DNA from: Streptomyces qinglanensis
GTDB taxonomy: Bacteria > Actinomycetota > Actinomycetes > Streptomycetales > Streptomycetaceae
DNA: 64,000 nt
Assembly: GCF_900111245.1 (NCBI RefSeq)
Contig: NZ_FOGO01000011.1
Coordinates: 186,001-250,000, forward strand
Reading direction: 5' to 3'
The translations under genes and the position numbers were made by a program. Position 1 is the stretch's first letter; every line of letters begins with the position of its first letter. Positions 25,462-34,692 of the stretch are shown here, piece after piece. The notes under the pieces were generated by a model. That model ran no database searches. It was not told where the DNA came from and saw only the letters and a list, made by a program, of their open reading frames with translations.

Positions 25462-27168
25462 CTACACGGGCACGATGTCGGGCGCACCCAACCGCGCAGC
25501 GTCCGCCGTCTGGTCGTCCGGCTGCAACTGCGACTCGCGCTCTGCCTCGACCCGCTTCTGATAGTGCTCGACCTCCCGGTCCACCTGGTCGGAGTCCCAT
25601 CCCAGCACCGGGGCCATCAACTCGGCGCACTCCCGTGCGCTCCGTGCGCCCCGGTCGAAGGTCTCGATGGAGATGCGCGTGCGGCGGGTCAGCACATCGT
25701 CCAGATGACGGGCGCCCTCGTGCGTGCAGGCGTAGACGACCTCCGCCTTGAGGTAGTCGTCGGCGGCCGGCAACGGCTCGCGCAGTGCCGGTTCCTTCGC
25801 GATCAGGTCGAGCACCTCCTCGGTCATCGAGCCGTAGCGGCCCAGCAGATGCTCCACCCGGGCCACATGCAGTCCGGCGCGCTGCGCCAGGCGCGCGCGT
25901 CCGTTCCACAGCGCGGCGTACCCCTCGGCCCCGGCCAGCCGCACCTCCTCCGTGACGCACTCGGCGACCCGGTGGTCGAGCCCGTGCACCGCCTCGTCCA
26001 CCGCGTCCTTGGCCATCACCCGGTAGGTCGTGTACTTGCCGCCCGCGACGACGACGAGCCCCGGCACCGGATGGGCCACCGTGTGCTCGCGGGACAGCTT
26101 GCTCGTCGCCTCCGACTCGCCCGCCAGCAGGGGCCGCAGACCCGCGTAGACGCCCTCCACGTCGTCCCGGGTCAGCGGCACGGCCAGCACCTCGTTGACG
26201 TGGTCGAGCAGGTAGTCGATGTCGGCGCTGGAAGCGGCCGGGTGCGCCTTGTCCAGGTCCCAGCCGGTGTCCGTGGTGCCGATGATCCAGTGCCGGCCCC
26301 AGGGAATGACGAACAGCACGCTCTTCTCCGTACGGAGGATGAGCCCGGTCGTGGAGTTGATGCGGTCCTTGGGGACGACGAGATGGATGCCCTTGGAGGC
26401 GCGGACGTGGAACTGCCCCCGCTCGGCGATCAGCCCCTGGGTGTCGTCCGTCCACACCCCGGTCGCGTTCACGACCTGACGGGCCCGCACCTCGTACTCG
26501 CCACCCTGCTCCAGGTCCTCGATCCGCGCCCCGACGACGCGTTCACCCTCCCGCAGGAAGCCGACCACCCGCGCACGGTTGGCCGCGCGCGCCCCGTACT
26601 CCGCCGCCGTGCGCACCAGCGTGGCGACGAAGCGGGCATCGTCCACCTGCGCGTCGTAGTACTGCAGCGCACCGACCAGCGCCCCCTTCTTCAACGCCGG
26701 AGCCACCTGGAGCGCATGACGGCGCGAGAGATGACGGTGCCTCGGCAGGCCGCGACCGTGTCCGGAGGAGACCGACATGACGTCGTACATCGCCACCCCG
26801 GTGCCCGCGTACAGCCGCTCCCAGCCGCGGTGCTGCAACGGATAGAGGAACGGAACCGGCTTGACCAGGTGCGGTGCCAGCCGCTCCAGCAGCAGGCCGC
26901 GCTCCTTGAGCGCCTCGCGTACCAGTGCGAAATCCAGCATCTCCAGATAGCGCAACCCGCCGTGGATGAGCTTGCTGGAACGGCTGGAAGTCCCCGAGGC
27001 CCAGTCACGGGCCTCCACGATCCCGGTGGACAAGCCGCGGGTGACCGCGTCCAGCGCCGTACCCGCGCCGACGATGCCGCCACCGACCACCAGCACGTCG
27101 AGTTCGGTCTCGGCCATCCTCGCCAGCGCGTCCGCACGCTGCTCCGGTCCCAGTGCCGCTGTCCTCAC
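25462..27168 (-). CDS. glpD: Glycerol-3-phosphate dehydrogenase
   Basis: A membrane-associated flavoenzyme that oxidises glycerol-3-phosphate to dihydroxyacetone phosphate, feeding electrons to the quinone pool. The FAD site is VVGGGIVGAGTALDA near residue 26, followed by SSKLIHGGLRYLE, the family signature. The middle has IPWGRHWIIGTTDTGWD and the C-terminal domain AGGKYTTYRVMA and the DAO_C region. GTG 27168 with GGGAGG upstream gives 568 residues, the normal length; the longer open frame upstream reads across the divergent promoter region. Divergent from the UGD-like gene. No glpF/glpK neighbours are present. Confidence 0.95.
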   Translation of the reverse strand: MRTAALGPEQRADALARMAETELDVLVVGGGIVGAGTALDAVTRGLSTGIVEARDWASGTSSRSSKLIHGGLRYLEMLDFALVREALKERGLLLERLAPHLVKPVPFLYPLQHRGWERLYAGTGVAMYDVMSVSSGHGRGLPRHRHLSRRHALQVAPALKKGALVGALQYYDAQVDDARFVATLVRTAAEYGARAANRARVVGFLREGERVVGARIEDLEQGGEYEVRARQVVNATGVWTDDTQGLIAERGQFHVRASKGIHLVVPKDRINSTTGLILRTEKSVLFVIPWGRHWIIGTTDTGWDLDKAHPAASSADIDYLLDHVNEVLAVPLTRDDVEGVYAGLRPLLAGESEATSKLSREHTVAHPVPGLVVVAGGKYTTYRVMAKDAVDEAVHGLDHRVAECVTEEVRLAGAEGYAALWNGRARLAQRAGLHVARVEHLLGRYGSMTEEVLDLIAKEPALREPLPAADDYLKAEVVYACTHEGARHLDDVLTRRTRISIETFDRGARSARECAELMAPVLGWDSDQVDREVEHYQKRVEAERESQLQPDDQTADAARLGAPDIVPV

Positions 27169-27400
27169 CGCTGCCTCCCAAGCTGCTCGACTGGTGCTCG
27201 CCAGTACTCGGACACCGCCCCCGTGGTCCCCCTGACGATGGTCCCCCATTCCCGCGACTTTGGCCGAGCACCGGCCCTGCTGAGTGCGCAATCCGACTTG
27301 TCTGTCATATGGGCTCTTAACCTTAATTTGCGCCGCTCGCCACTCCCGGTGCTGCCCGGGGACAGAACCGGGACGATAAGGGGAAGGGAAGACCGCTGTC

Positions 27401-28660
27401 ATGCCCGCAGATCTCGCCGTGCTGGGACTCGCCCATTCGGGGCTGCCGCTCGCCCAGGCAGCGACGGCGAACGGAATCAGCACCATCGGGTACGACCCCG
27501 ACCGCGGCGTCGTCGCCGACATCGGCGCCGGCCGCCCCCCGGGTGACGCGCCACTCGCCGCCGCCGAGGTACGGCGGATGCTCGCCAAAGGCTTCGGCGC
27601 CAGCAGCGACCCGGCCGTCCTCGGGCGGGTGCGCACCGCCGTCATCTGCGCGGCCACCGCACTCGGCCCCAACCGGGCCCCCGACCTGAGCGCCGTCCGC
27701 ACCGCCGCCCGGACCCTGGCCGCCCGGCTGCGCCCGCGCACCCTCGTCGTCGTCGAATCCAGCGTCCACCCCGGCTGCACGGAGGACGTCGTACGACCAC
27801 TGCTGGAAGACGGCTCCGGACTGCGGGCCGGGCGCGACTTCCACCTCGCCTGCTCACCCTCCCGGGTCGACCCCGGCAACCGCACCCACGACTACACCGC
27901 CATCCCCAAAGTCATCGGCGGGCTCACCCCCGCCTGCACGGAAGCCGCCGCCGCGTTCTACGGGCGGCTCACCAAAGTCGTCCGCGCCCGCGGGCCGCGC
28001 GAGGCCGAGACCGCCAAGCTGCTGGAGACCAACTACCGGCACATCAACATCGCCCTCATGAACGAAATGGCCGTCTTCTGCCACGACCTCGGCATCGACC
28101 TGTGGGACGTCGTGCGGTGCGCGGAGACCAAACCCTTCGGCTTCCAGTCCTTCCGGCCCGGCCCCGGAGTCGGCGGCCCCAGCGTGCCCGTCGACCCCAA
28201 CTACCTCTCCTACCACAGCCGCTCGCTGGGCTACCCGCTGCGCATGGTGGAACTCGCCCAAGAAGTCAACGAACGCATGCCCCGCTACGTCGCCCAACGC
28301 GCCGCCGTCCTGCTGAACGAACACGGAAAATCCGCCCGCGGCGCACGCATCCTGCTGCTCGGCGTCACCTACAAACCCGACCTCGCCAGCCAGGAAGGCG
28401 CCCCCGCGCGCGAAGTCGCCGGCCGCCTCAAGGAACTCGGCGCCCAGTTGAGTTACCACGACCCGTACGTGCCGCAATGGCGCGTCGCGGGCCAGCCCGT
28501 ACCGCGGGCCGACGCGCTGTACGAAGCCGCGGCGGATGCGGACCTCACGCTGTTGTTGCAGCACCATCGCCGCTATGACCTGCAGGGGCTCGCCGCGAAG
28601 GCGCAGCTCCTCCTTGACACTCGCGGAGCGAGTCCTACCGGTGCGGCGCACCGGCTCTGA
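27401..28660 (+). CDS. Nucleotide-sugar dehydrogenase homologue lacking catalytic Cys and Glu
   Basis: A 419-residue member of the UDP-glucose/UDP-ManNAc dehydrogenase family. It has the NAD-binding start (LGLAHSGLPLAQAA), the central helix with Lys206 and Asn211 (AETAKLLETNYRHINIALMN), and the C-terminal UDP-binding domain (LLGVTYKPDLAS...EGAPAREV). Two catalytic positions are changed. The usual SPER is SPSR (Ser154 for Glu), and the usual GGHCIPVDP is GGPSVPVDP (Ser261 for the nucleophile Cys). Without the Cys the two-step oxidation to an acid should fail, so it is either a pseudoenzyme or does different chemistry. ATG 27401 fits the family start. Older labels such as UDP-ManNAc dehydrogenase should not be trusted here. 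Confidence 0.85.
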   Translation: MPADLAVLGLAHSGLPLAQAATANGISTIGYDPDRGVVADIGAGRPPGDAPLAAAEVRRMLAKGFGASSDPAVLGRVRTAVICAATALGPNRAPDLSAVRTAARTLAARLRPRTLVVVESSVHPGCTEDVVRPLLEDGSGLRAGRDFHLACSPSRVDPGNRTHDYTAIPKVIGGLTPACTEAAAAFYGRLTKVVRARGPREAETAKLLETNYRHINIALMNEMAVFCHDLGIDLWDVVRCAETKPFGFQSFRPGPGVGGPSVPVDPNYLSYHSRSLGYPLRMVELAQEVNERMPRYVAQRAAVLLNEHGKSARGARILLLGVTYKPDLASQEGAPAREVAGRLKELGAQLSYHDPYVPQWRVAGQPVPRADALYEAAADADLTLLLQHHRRYDLQGLAAKAQLLLDTRGASPTGAAHRL

Positions 28661-29294
28661 CGGCCTCTCTTTCGCGGCGGTGCGGTCCCCTTCGCGGGGT
28701 GCGGTCCCCTTCGCGGGGTGCGTTTCCCTTGCGGAGTGCGTTTCCCTTCGCGGGGTGCGTTTCCCCGTCTGTTGTTCGCCGGGTGCGGCTTCGTTGTCGG
28801 GGGCTTCGCCCCCGAGCCCCCGTTGTCCTCGCCGGACGGGCGTTGGGGCGGCTCCGCCCCCCAACAGCCCCCCGCTAGTGGGCTCCGCCCCCTAGGACCC
28901 CCAGCCGCACCCACGCAAGCCCTTGCGTACGTGTGTTCCGCGCCTTTCCTTTGGTCCGTCGGGTGCGGGAAGTTTCCTGATGCCGTCCCTCACAGCACAA
29001 GAGCGCTCCCGCAGTCGAAAGGCCCCCGGCGGTTGCCGGATACGGGAGGGGGAGGGAGAAGTTGTGGTGCCTGGGGGTTTCTAAGGGGGCGGAGCCCACT
29101 TAGCGGGGGGCCGTTGGGGGGCGGAGCCCCCCGACACGACCGCTCGGCGGCAGCCGAAGGACGACGGGGGCGTGCCCCCACAACGCAACGCACCCCGCGA
29201 AGGGGCTAGCCGAAGGGGCCAGGGGGCGTGCCCCCACGAAGCCAGGCCACCCGCGGAGGGGAACGGACCCCGCGAAGACGCCCCCCGCGAGGGG
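28661..29294. repeat. Palindrome- and repeat-rich convergent intergenic region, 634 bp
   Basis: The left part (about 28670-28770) repeats a unit near TTCGCGGGGTGCGTTTCCC four to five times. The rest is a string of hairpins with GGCTTCGCC or GGCTCCGCC-type cores such as GGGGGCTTCGCCCCC (about 28798-28812) and GGGGCGGCTCCGCCCC (about 28847-28862), repeated again near 28880 and 29085-29125. It lies between the convergent UGD-like and guaB3 genes. These may act as terminators; no gene was seen. Confidence 0.7.
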
Positions 29295-30410
29295 TTAGCG
29301 GGAGCGGGCTACCGTTACTTCGACGCGCTGGAACTCCTTGAGGTCGGAGTAGCCCGTGGTGGCCATGGCTCGGCGGAGTGCGCCGAAGAAGTTCATCGAA
29401 CCGTCGGGAGTGTGCGAGGGGCCGAGCAGGACCTCTTCCATGGTGCCGACCGCGCCCAGGTCGACCCGGCGGCCGCGGGGGACGTCCTCGTGCACGGCCT
29501 CCATGCCCCAGTGGTGGCCCTTGCCGGGTGCGTCGGAGGCGCGGGCCAGCGGGGAGCCCATCATCACGGCGTCGGCGCCGCAGGCGACCGCCTTGGGCAG
29601 GTCGCCGGACCAGCCGACACCGCCGTCCGCGATGACATGCACATAGCGCCCGCCGGACTCGTCCAGGTAGTCGCGCCGGGCCGCGGCGACGTCGGCGACG
29701 GCGCTCGCCATCGGCACCTGGATGCCCAGCACGTTCCGCGTGGTGTGCGCGGCGCCTCCGCCGAAGCCGACGAGGACACCCGCGGCGCCGGTGCGCATCA
29801 GGTGCAGCGCTGCGGTGTAGGTGGCGCAGCCGCCGACGATGACCGGCACGTCCAGCTCGTAGATGAACTGCTTGAGGTTCAGTGGCTCGGCGGCGCCGGA
29901 GACGTGCTCGGCGGAGACCGTGGTGCCGCGGATGACGAACAGGTCCACGCCCGCGTCCACAACGGCCTTGGAGAACTGCGCCGTGCGCTGCGGCGACAGC
30001 GCGGCGGCGGTCACCACACCCGAGTCGCGGACCTCCTTGATCCGCTGCCCGATCAGCTCCTCCTTGATCGGCTCGGCGTAGATCTCCTGCATCCGCCGGT
30101 TGGCTGTCGCCTCGTCGAGTTCCCCGATCTCCTGCAGCAGCGGCTCCGGGTCCTCGTAGCGGGTCCACAGGCCCTCGAGGTTGAGTACGCCGAGGCCGCC
30201 CAGTTCTCCGATGCGGATGGCGGTACGCGGCGAGACGACCGAGTCCATGGGGGCGGCGAGGAACGGCAGCTCGAAGCGGTAGGCGTCGATCTGCCAGGCG
30301 ATGGAGACCTCCTTCGGGTCGCGGGTGCGCCTGCTGGGCACCACCGCGATGTCGTCGAAGGCGTACGCCTGCCGCCCGCGCTTGCCGCGCCCGATCTCGA
30401 TCTCAGTCAC
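29295..30410 (-). CDS. guaB3: GuaB3-type IMP dehydrogenase family protein without catalytic Cys
   Basis: A 371-residue TIM-barrel protein of the IMPDH/GMP-reductase family, GuaB3 type, found beside guaB in actinobacteria. It lacks the CBS pair. Family markers: FDDIAVVPSRRTRDPKEV, LAAPMDSVVSP, GGCATYTAALHLMRTGAAGV, and ADGGVGWSGDLPKAVACGAD. In the active-site loop, where IMPDH has a Cys (as in GSICTT), this protein reads GGGAAHTTR, so His222 replaces the catalytic Cys. IMP dehydrogenase activity is therefore unlikely, and a regulatory or other role is possible. GTG 30410 fits. Encoded 93 bp downstream of guaB in the same direction. Confidence 0.9.
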   Translation of the reverse strand: MTEIEIGRGKRGRQAYAFDDIAVVPSRRTRDPKEVSIAWQIDAYRFELPFLAAPMDSVVSPRTAIRIGELGGLGVLNLEGLWTRYEDPEPLLQEIGELDEATANRRMQEIYAEPIKEELIGQRIKEVRDSGVVTAAALSPQRTAQFSKAVVDAGVDLFVIRGTTVSAEHVSGAAEPLNLKQFIYELDVPVIVGGCATYTAALHLMRTGAAGVLVGFGGGAAHTTRNVLGIQVPMASAVADVAAARRDYLDESGGRYVHVIADGGVGWSGDLPKAVACGADAVMMGSPLARASDAPGKGHHWGMEAVHEDVPRGRRVDLGAVGTMEEVLLGPSHTPDGSMNFFGALRRAMATTGYSDLKEFQRVEVTVARSR

Positions 30411-30503
30411 GTCTGCTGCCTCTCACTCTGGTGTGCCGCGGTCCAGTATCGCCGACACGCCGGAGCCCGCGGCTCCGGGAGGGCCGCGGGCTCGGGGACG
30501 GGG

Positions 30504-32009
30504 TCAGCTCCGGGAGTAGTTCGGAGCCTCGGTCGTCATCTGCACGTCGTGCGGGTGGCTCTCCTTGAGCCCGGCCGCGGTGATGCGGACGAAGCGCCCG
30601 CGGTCCTGCAGCTCGGGGACGGTGCGGCCGCCGACGTAGAACATGGACTGCTTCAGACCGCCGACGAGCTGGTGCACCACGGCGGCGAGCGGGCCGCGGT
30701 AGGCGACCTGGCCCTCGACGCCCTCGGGGATCAGCTTGTCGTCGCCGCTGACGCCCTCCTGGAAGTAGCGGTCCTTGGAGTAGGACTTGCTGTCGCCGCG
30801 GGTCTGCATCGCGCCGAGCGAGCCCATGCCGCGGTAGGACTTGAACTGCTTGCCGTTGATGAACAGCAGCTCGCCGGGCGACTCCTCGCAGCCCGCGAGC
30901 AGGCTGCCGAGCATCACCGTGTCGGCGCCCGCGACCAGGGCCTTGGCGATGTCGCCGCTGTACTGCAGGCCGCCGTCGCCGATGACCGGGACACCGGCCT
31001 CCCGCGCGGCCAGCGACGCCTCGTGGATGGCGGTGACCTGGGGGACGCCGATTCCGGCGACGACGCGGGTGGTGCAGATGGAGCCGGGGCCCACCCCGAC
31101 CTTCACACCGTCGGCACCGGCGTCGATCAGCGCCTTGGCGCCGTCGCGGGTGGCGATGTTGCCGCCGACGACGTCGACGCGGGGATGGTTCGACTTGATC
31201 TTGGCGATCATGTCGGCGACGAGCCGCGAGTGGCCGTGCGCGGTGTCGACGACGACGAAGTCGACGCCCGCCTCGATCAGCGCCTGGGCCCGGTCGTAGG
31301 CGTCGCCCGCGACACCGACGGCGGCGCCGACGACCAGCCGGCCCTCGGCGTCCTTGGCGGCGTTCGGGTACTGCTCCGCCTTGACGAAGTCCTTGACGGT
31401 GATCAGGCCCTTGAGCGTGCCTCCGCCGTCCACCAGCGGCAGCTTCTCGATCTTGTGGCGGCGCAGCAGCTCCATCGCGGCGTCCCGCGAGATCCCGACC
31501 TCGCCGGTGACCAGCGGCATCGGCGTCATGACATCCCGCACCTGGCGGCTGCGGTCCAGCTCGAAGGCCATGTCCCGGTTGGTGACGATGCCCAGGAGCT
31601 TGCCCGCGGCGTCGGTGACCGGGACGCCGCTGATGCGGAACCGGCCGCACAGCGCGTCGGCCTCCTGGAGGGTGGCGTCGGGGCGGATGGTGATGGGGTC
31701 GGTGACCATCCCGGACTCGGACCGCTTGACCTGGTCGACCTGGTTGGCCTGGTCCTCGATCGAGAGGTTGCGGTGCAGCACGCCCACGCCGCCCTGCCGG
31801 GCCATCGCGATGGCCATCCGGCCTTCGGTGACCTTGTCCATGGCGGCGGACAACAGCGGCACGTTGACCCGTACGTTGCGCGAGACGTACGACGCGGTGT
31901 CGATGTCCTGCGGTGCCATGTCCGACTCGCCTGGCAGCAGCAGTACGTCGTCGTATGTCAGGCCCAGAGTGGCGAACTTTGCGGGCACTCCGTCGACGTT
32001 CTCAGTCAT
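30504..32009 (-). CDS. guaB: IMP dehydrogenase
   Basis: Oxidises IMP to XMP with NAD+, the committed step to GMP; the product is used by GuaA encoded 20 kb away. The 501-residue length is normal. The barrel start TYDDVLLLPGESDM, a CBS pair at about 95-210 (DPITIRPDATLQEADAL; ISRDAAMELLRRHKIEKLPL), then GVGPGSICTTRVVAG with catalytic Cys312, IGDGGLQYSGDIAKAL, and the flap with GMGSLGAM are all intact. ATG 32009 (AAAGGTG upstream) matches the family start. Probably an operon with guaB3. Confidence 0.97.
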   Translation of the reverse strand: MTENVDGVPAKFATLGLTYDDVLLLPGESDMAPQDIDTASYVSRNVRVNVPLLSAAMDKVTEGRMAIAMARQGGVGVLHRNLSIEDQANQVDQVKRSESGMVTDPITIRPDATLQEADALCGRFRISGVPVTDAAGKLLGIVTNRDMAFELDRSRQVRDVMTPMPLVTGEVGISRDAAMELLRRHKIEKLPLVDGGGTLKGLITVKDFVKAEQYPNAAKDAEGRLVVGAAVGVAGDAYDRAQALIEAGVDFVVVDTAHGHSRLVADMIAKIKSNHPRVDVVGGNIATRDGAKALIDAGADGVKVGVGPGSICTTRVVAGIGVPQVTAIHEASLAAREAGVPVIGDGGLQYSGDIAKALVAGADTVMLGSLLAGCEESPGELLFINGKQFKSYRGMGSLGAMQTRGDSKSYSKDRYFQEGVSGDDKLIPEGVEGQVAYRGPLAAVVHQLVGGLKQSMFYVGGRTVPELQDRGRFVRITAAGLKESHPHDVQMTTEAPNYSRS

Positions 32010-32151
32010 GACACCTTTCCCATGCTTGCCCCGGCCGGATGTCCATGCTAACGGGCCCGGACGGGTGAGCGGACCGCCTGTGGACAAGCTCCGGCCCTCG
32101 GGCGCCCGTGGGCGCGAGAGCCCCCGCGCACGTCGCTCACGTGCGGCGGAA

Positions 32152-32856
32152 CTACTGCTCGGCCAGCGCCCGCAGCCGGCTGAGGGCCCGGTGCTGGGCG
32201 ACGCGGACGGCTCCGGGTGACATTCCCAGCATCTGCCCGGTCTCCTCGGCCGTCAGCCCCACGGCGACCCGCAGCAGCACCAGCTCACGCTGGTGTTCGG
32301 GCAGGTTCGCCAGCAGCTTCTTGGCCCACTCCGCGTCGCTGCTGAGCAGCGCCCGCTCCTCGGGGCCGAGGGAGTCGTCGGGCCGCTCGGGCATCTCGTC
32401 CGAAGGCACGGCGGTGGAGCCGGGCCCGCGCATCGCGGCCCGCTGCAGATCGGCGACCTTGTGCTGGGCGATGGCCACGACGAATGCCTCGAACGGCTTG
32501 CCGGTGTCCCGGTAGCGCGGCAGCGCGCAGAGCACCGCGATGCAGACCTCCTGGGCGAGGTCGTCGACGAAGTGACGCGCGTCACCGGGCAGTCGGGTCA
32601 GCCGCGTGCGGCAGTACCGCACGGCCAGCGGGTGCACATGGGCGAGCAGATCGTGCGTGGCCTGGCTGTCGCCCTCGACAGCGCGCTGGACGAGCTTGCC
32701 GACCTTGGCGACCTCGGCCGCGTCCGCGGCCCCGGTCGGCGGCGGCCCGCTCTCGTCGTCGCGCATCGGTCCATGGTGCACCGACGCCGCGCGGTTCGCC
32801 GCACCGCGCTCGTAGAAGTGAGCCGAAGCGTTATGAGCAGGCGCACTGGCCCTCAT
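32152..32856 (-). CDS. shbA: ECF-type sigma factor, ShbA orthologue
   Basis: A small sigma-70 family factor. Region 2 reads FVDDLAQEVCIAVLCALPRY and DTGKPFEAFVVAIAQHKVAD; region 4 is EHQRELVLLRVAVGLTAEET followed by the HTH GMSPGAVRVAQHRALSRLR. In S. griseus ShbA directs transcription of hrdB, the principal sigma gene, and its gene lies between guaB and bldM, exactly the setting here; the orthology call rests on that position and sequence pattern. ATG 32856 has GGGGAGGG seven bases upstream and gives 234 residues. ATG 32766 (204 aa) would drop a low-complexity head. Confidence 0.85.
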   Translation of the reverse strand: MRASAPAHNASAHFYERGAANRAASVHHGPMRDDESGPPPTGAADAAEVAKVGKLVQRAVEGDSQATHDLLAHVHPLAVRYCRTRLTRLPGDARHFVDDLAQEVCIAVLCALPRYRDTGKPFEAFVVAIAQHKVADLQRAAMRGPGSTAVPSDEMPERPDDSLGPEERALLSSDAEWAKKLLANLPEHQRELVLLRVAVGLTAEETGQMLGMSPGAVRVAQHRALSRLRALAEQ

Positions 32857-33110
32857 GTCCACGCCCTCCCCTCACGCCTGACCGACAGGTCCCCGAGGAA
32901 CTCCATACAACAAGCATGCGGCACGCGCGAGATTTCTTGGCAGCCGCGGGGGAAATCCGCGGGAACACCGGCCCGGCCGGGGCCGCCGTCCCACTCGCCG
33001 GCGACCGGTTCCGGGCGCGGACGAGCGGGCGGACGGGCGGCTGCTGTGCGCGGCGGGACGCGCTCGGACCTGCGGCCGGGAGGTGCCCCCGGCGGACACC
33101 CGGCACCAGG

Positions 33111-33722
33111 TCAGCGGACGAGGCCCCAGCGGAATCCGAGCGCCACCGCGTGCGCGCGGTCCGAGGCGCCGAGCTTCTTGAAGAGCCGCCTGGCGTGCGT
33201 CTTGACGGTGTCCTCCGAGAGGAAGAGCTCACGCCCGATCTCCGCGTTGGAGCGGCCGTGGCTCATGCCCTCCAGCACCTGGATCTCCCGCGCGGTGAGG
33301 GTCGGCGCCGCACCCATCTCGGCCGACCGCAGCCGTCGGGGGGCGAGCCGCCAGGTGGGGTCGGCCAGCGCCTGGGTGACGGTCGCGCGCAGCTCGGCGC
33401 GGGAGGCGTCCTTGTGCAGGTACCCGCGGGCGCCGGCCGCGACGGCCAGGGCGACGCCGTCGAGGTCCTCGGCCACCGTCAGCATGATGATGCGGGCGCC
33501 GGGGTCGGCGGAGAGCAGCCGCCGCACGGTCTCCACTCCGCCCAGGCCGGGCATCCGGACGTCCATCAGGATCAGGTCGGACCGGTCGGCGCCCCAGCGG
33601 CGGAGGACTTCCTCGCCGTTGGCCGCCGTCGTCACACGCTCGACGCCGGGCACGGTCGCGACCGCGCGGCGCAGGGCCTCTCGGGCGAGCGGGGAGTCGT
33701 CGCATACGAGGACGGATGTCAT
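33111..33722 (-). CDS. bldM: Response regulator BldM
   Basis: A NarL/FixJ-type response regulator needed for aerial development and sporulation. It binds DNA as a homodimer or as a heterodimer with WhiI. The receiver domain has CDDSP acids and Asp54 in LILMDVRMPG, but classic phosphorylation is not required for BldM function in S. coelicolor. The LuxR HTH is at the C-terminus (LTAREIQVLEGMSHGRSNAE, then SEDTVKTHARRLFKKL). 203 residues, near identical in pattern to the known protein. Divergent from whiD and next to shbA, as in other Streptomyces. Confidence 0.96.
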   Translation of the reverse strand: MTSVLVCDDSPLAREALRRAVATVPGVERVTTAANGEEVLRRWGADRSDLILMDVRMPGLGGVETVRRLLSADPGARIIMLTVAEDLDGVALAVAAGARGYLHKDASRAELRATVTQALADPTWRLAPRRLRSAEMGAAPTLTAREIQVLEGMSHGRSNAEIGRELFLSEDTVKTHARRLFKKLGASDRAHAVALGFRWGLVR

Positions 33723-34088
33723 GGCCGCCCTCCGCTGCTGATGCGCATCACCTTGAGCCTCCAGGCTGCTTGAGAATCGTCACCTGCGCGATTGACGGCC
33801 GTGGAGGACTGCGCCCCGGGCCGGTTCCGAACCAATCGCTTTCGCTCTCTCAACGACGGTCACCCGAAAGAGTTACGGCTTCCAGCCGCCGTCCTCAGCA
33901 CTCTACGTGAGCGTCCGTACACAGAGCAGCAACATCCCGGCTTTGCGGTGACCGACGCACCATTAATCCTGAAGTGCCCTATTCAGATGCATTACTTCCG
34001 TTTTGCGAGTTCGATCGCTAGATTCGCGAAAGAGTCATATTTACGCACGAGTGTCAGATCACCTCCAGCAGCACTCAGGAGAGACGCG
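33723..34088. promoter_or_regulatory. bldM-whiD divergent control region, 366 bp
   Basis: Clearly lower GC than its surroundings. A candidate whiD promoter has TTCCGT (33996-34001) and TAGATT (34019-34024) with 17-bp spacing, about 65 bp before the start codon. whiD has AGGAG upstream of its ATG. bldM and whiD probably share regulatory sites here, but I could not assign individual ones. Confidence 0.5.
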
Positions 34089-34520
34089 ATGGCAGACTTC
34101 TCCCGCCTTCCTGGACCCAACGCGGATCTGTGGGACTGGCAGCTTCTGGCCGCCTGCCGGGGGGTGGACAGTTCGCTGTTCTTCCACCCCGAGGGGGAGC
34201 GCGGCGCCGCCCGCAGTGCGCGGGAGGCGTCCGCCAAGGAGGTGTGCATGCGCTGCCCCGTGCGCGCCGAGTGCGCGGCGCACGCTCTCCAGGTGCGCGA
34301 GCCCTACGGGGTGTGGGGCGGGCTCACCGAGGACGAGCGCGAGGAGCTGCTGGGCCGGGCCCGGAACCGGCTGGTGACCACGCACGGCCCCGCGCAGGAC
34401 GAGCGGCCGTCGGCGCCGGGAGGTGGGGCCGCTGGTCCGGGCGGTGCGGAGGCTCCGGACCGTACGGCCGCTCCCGGCGGTGCGGCCGAGCACGCCGCGG
34501 AACCGGTCGGCGAGATGTGA
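34089..34520 (+). CDS. whiD: WhiB-family iron-sulfur regulator WhiD
   Basis: A [4Fe-4S] WhiB-like protein required for late sporulation, acting with sigma factors. The four cluster ligands are Cys23, Cys53, Cys56 and Cys62 (AACRGVD; CMRCPVRAEC), followed by the GVWGG turn and basic helix (GGLTEDEREELLGRARNRL). The first 107 residues follow the S. coelicolor pattern closely. The C-terminus is longer than usual, ending in a Gly/Ala/Pro-rich tail of ~35 residues (total 143). ATG 34089 has CAGGAGAG upstream. Confidence 0.95.
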   Translation: MADFSRLPGPNADLWDWQLLAACRGVDSSLFFHPEGERGAARSAREASAKEVCMRCPVRAECAAHALQVREPYGVWGGLTEDEREELLGRARNRLVTTHGPAQDERPSAPGGGAAGPGGAEAPDRTAAPGGAAEHAAEPVGEM

Positions 34521-34619
34521 ACGGAACCCCGCCCGGCCGACCGCCGACCGGGCACCGTGCGGTACCGAGGAACCCCGGACGCCGCGCGGAAACGTTCCCT
34601 CACGCGTCGCACACACCGT

Positions 34620-34690
34620 CCGGCCCGCCGCCCTCGCCGCCCCCGCCGCCCCCGCCGGGCGGGCCGGGCGGGCCGGGGGGGCCGGGCGGC
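34620..34690. terminator. GC-rich hairpin region between whiD and the LysR gene
   Basis: Runs of CCGCCCCCGCCG followed by GGGCGGGCCGGGCGGG and GGGGGGGCC can form a long stem. It lies at the convergent ends of two genes. The exact stem is not resolved. Confidence 0.4.
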
Positions 34691-34692
34691 GG

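Noticed and set aside
25252..27546. Long plus-strand frame opposite glpD
   Set aside because: Shadow of glpD, which has intact family motifs on the minus strand.
29172..32051. Long plus-strand frame opposite guaB and guaB3
   Set aside because: Both IMPDH family genes on the minus strand are unmistakable; the plus frame lacks any family feature.
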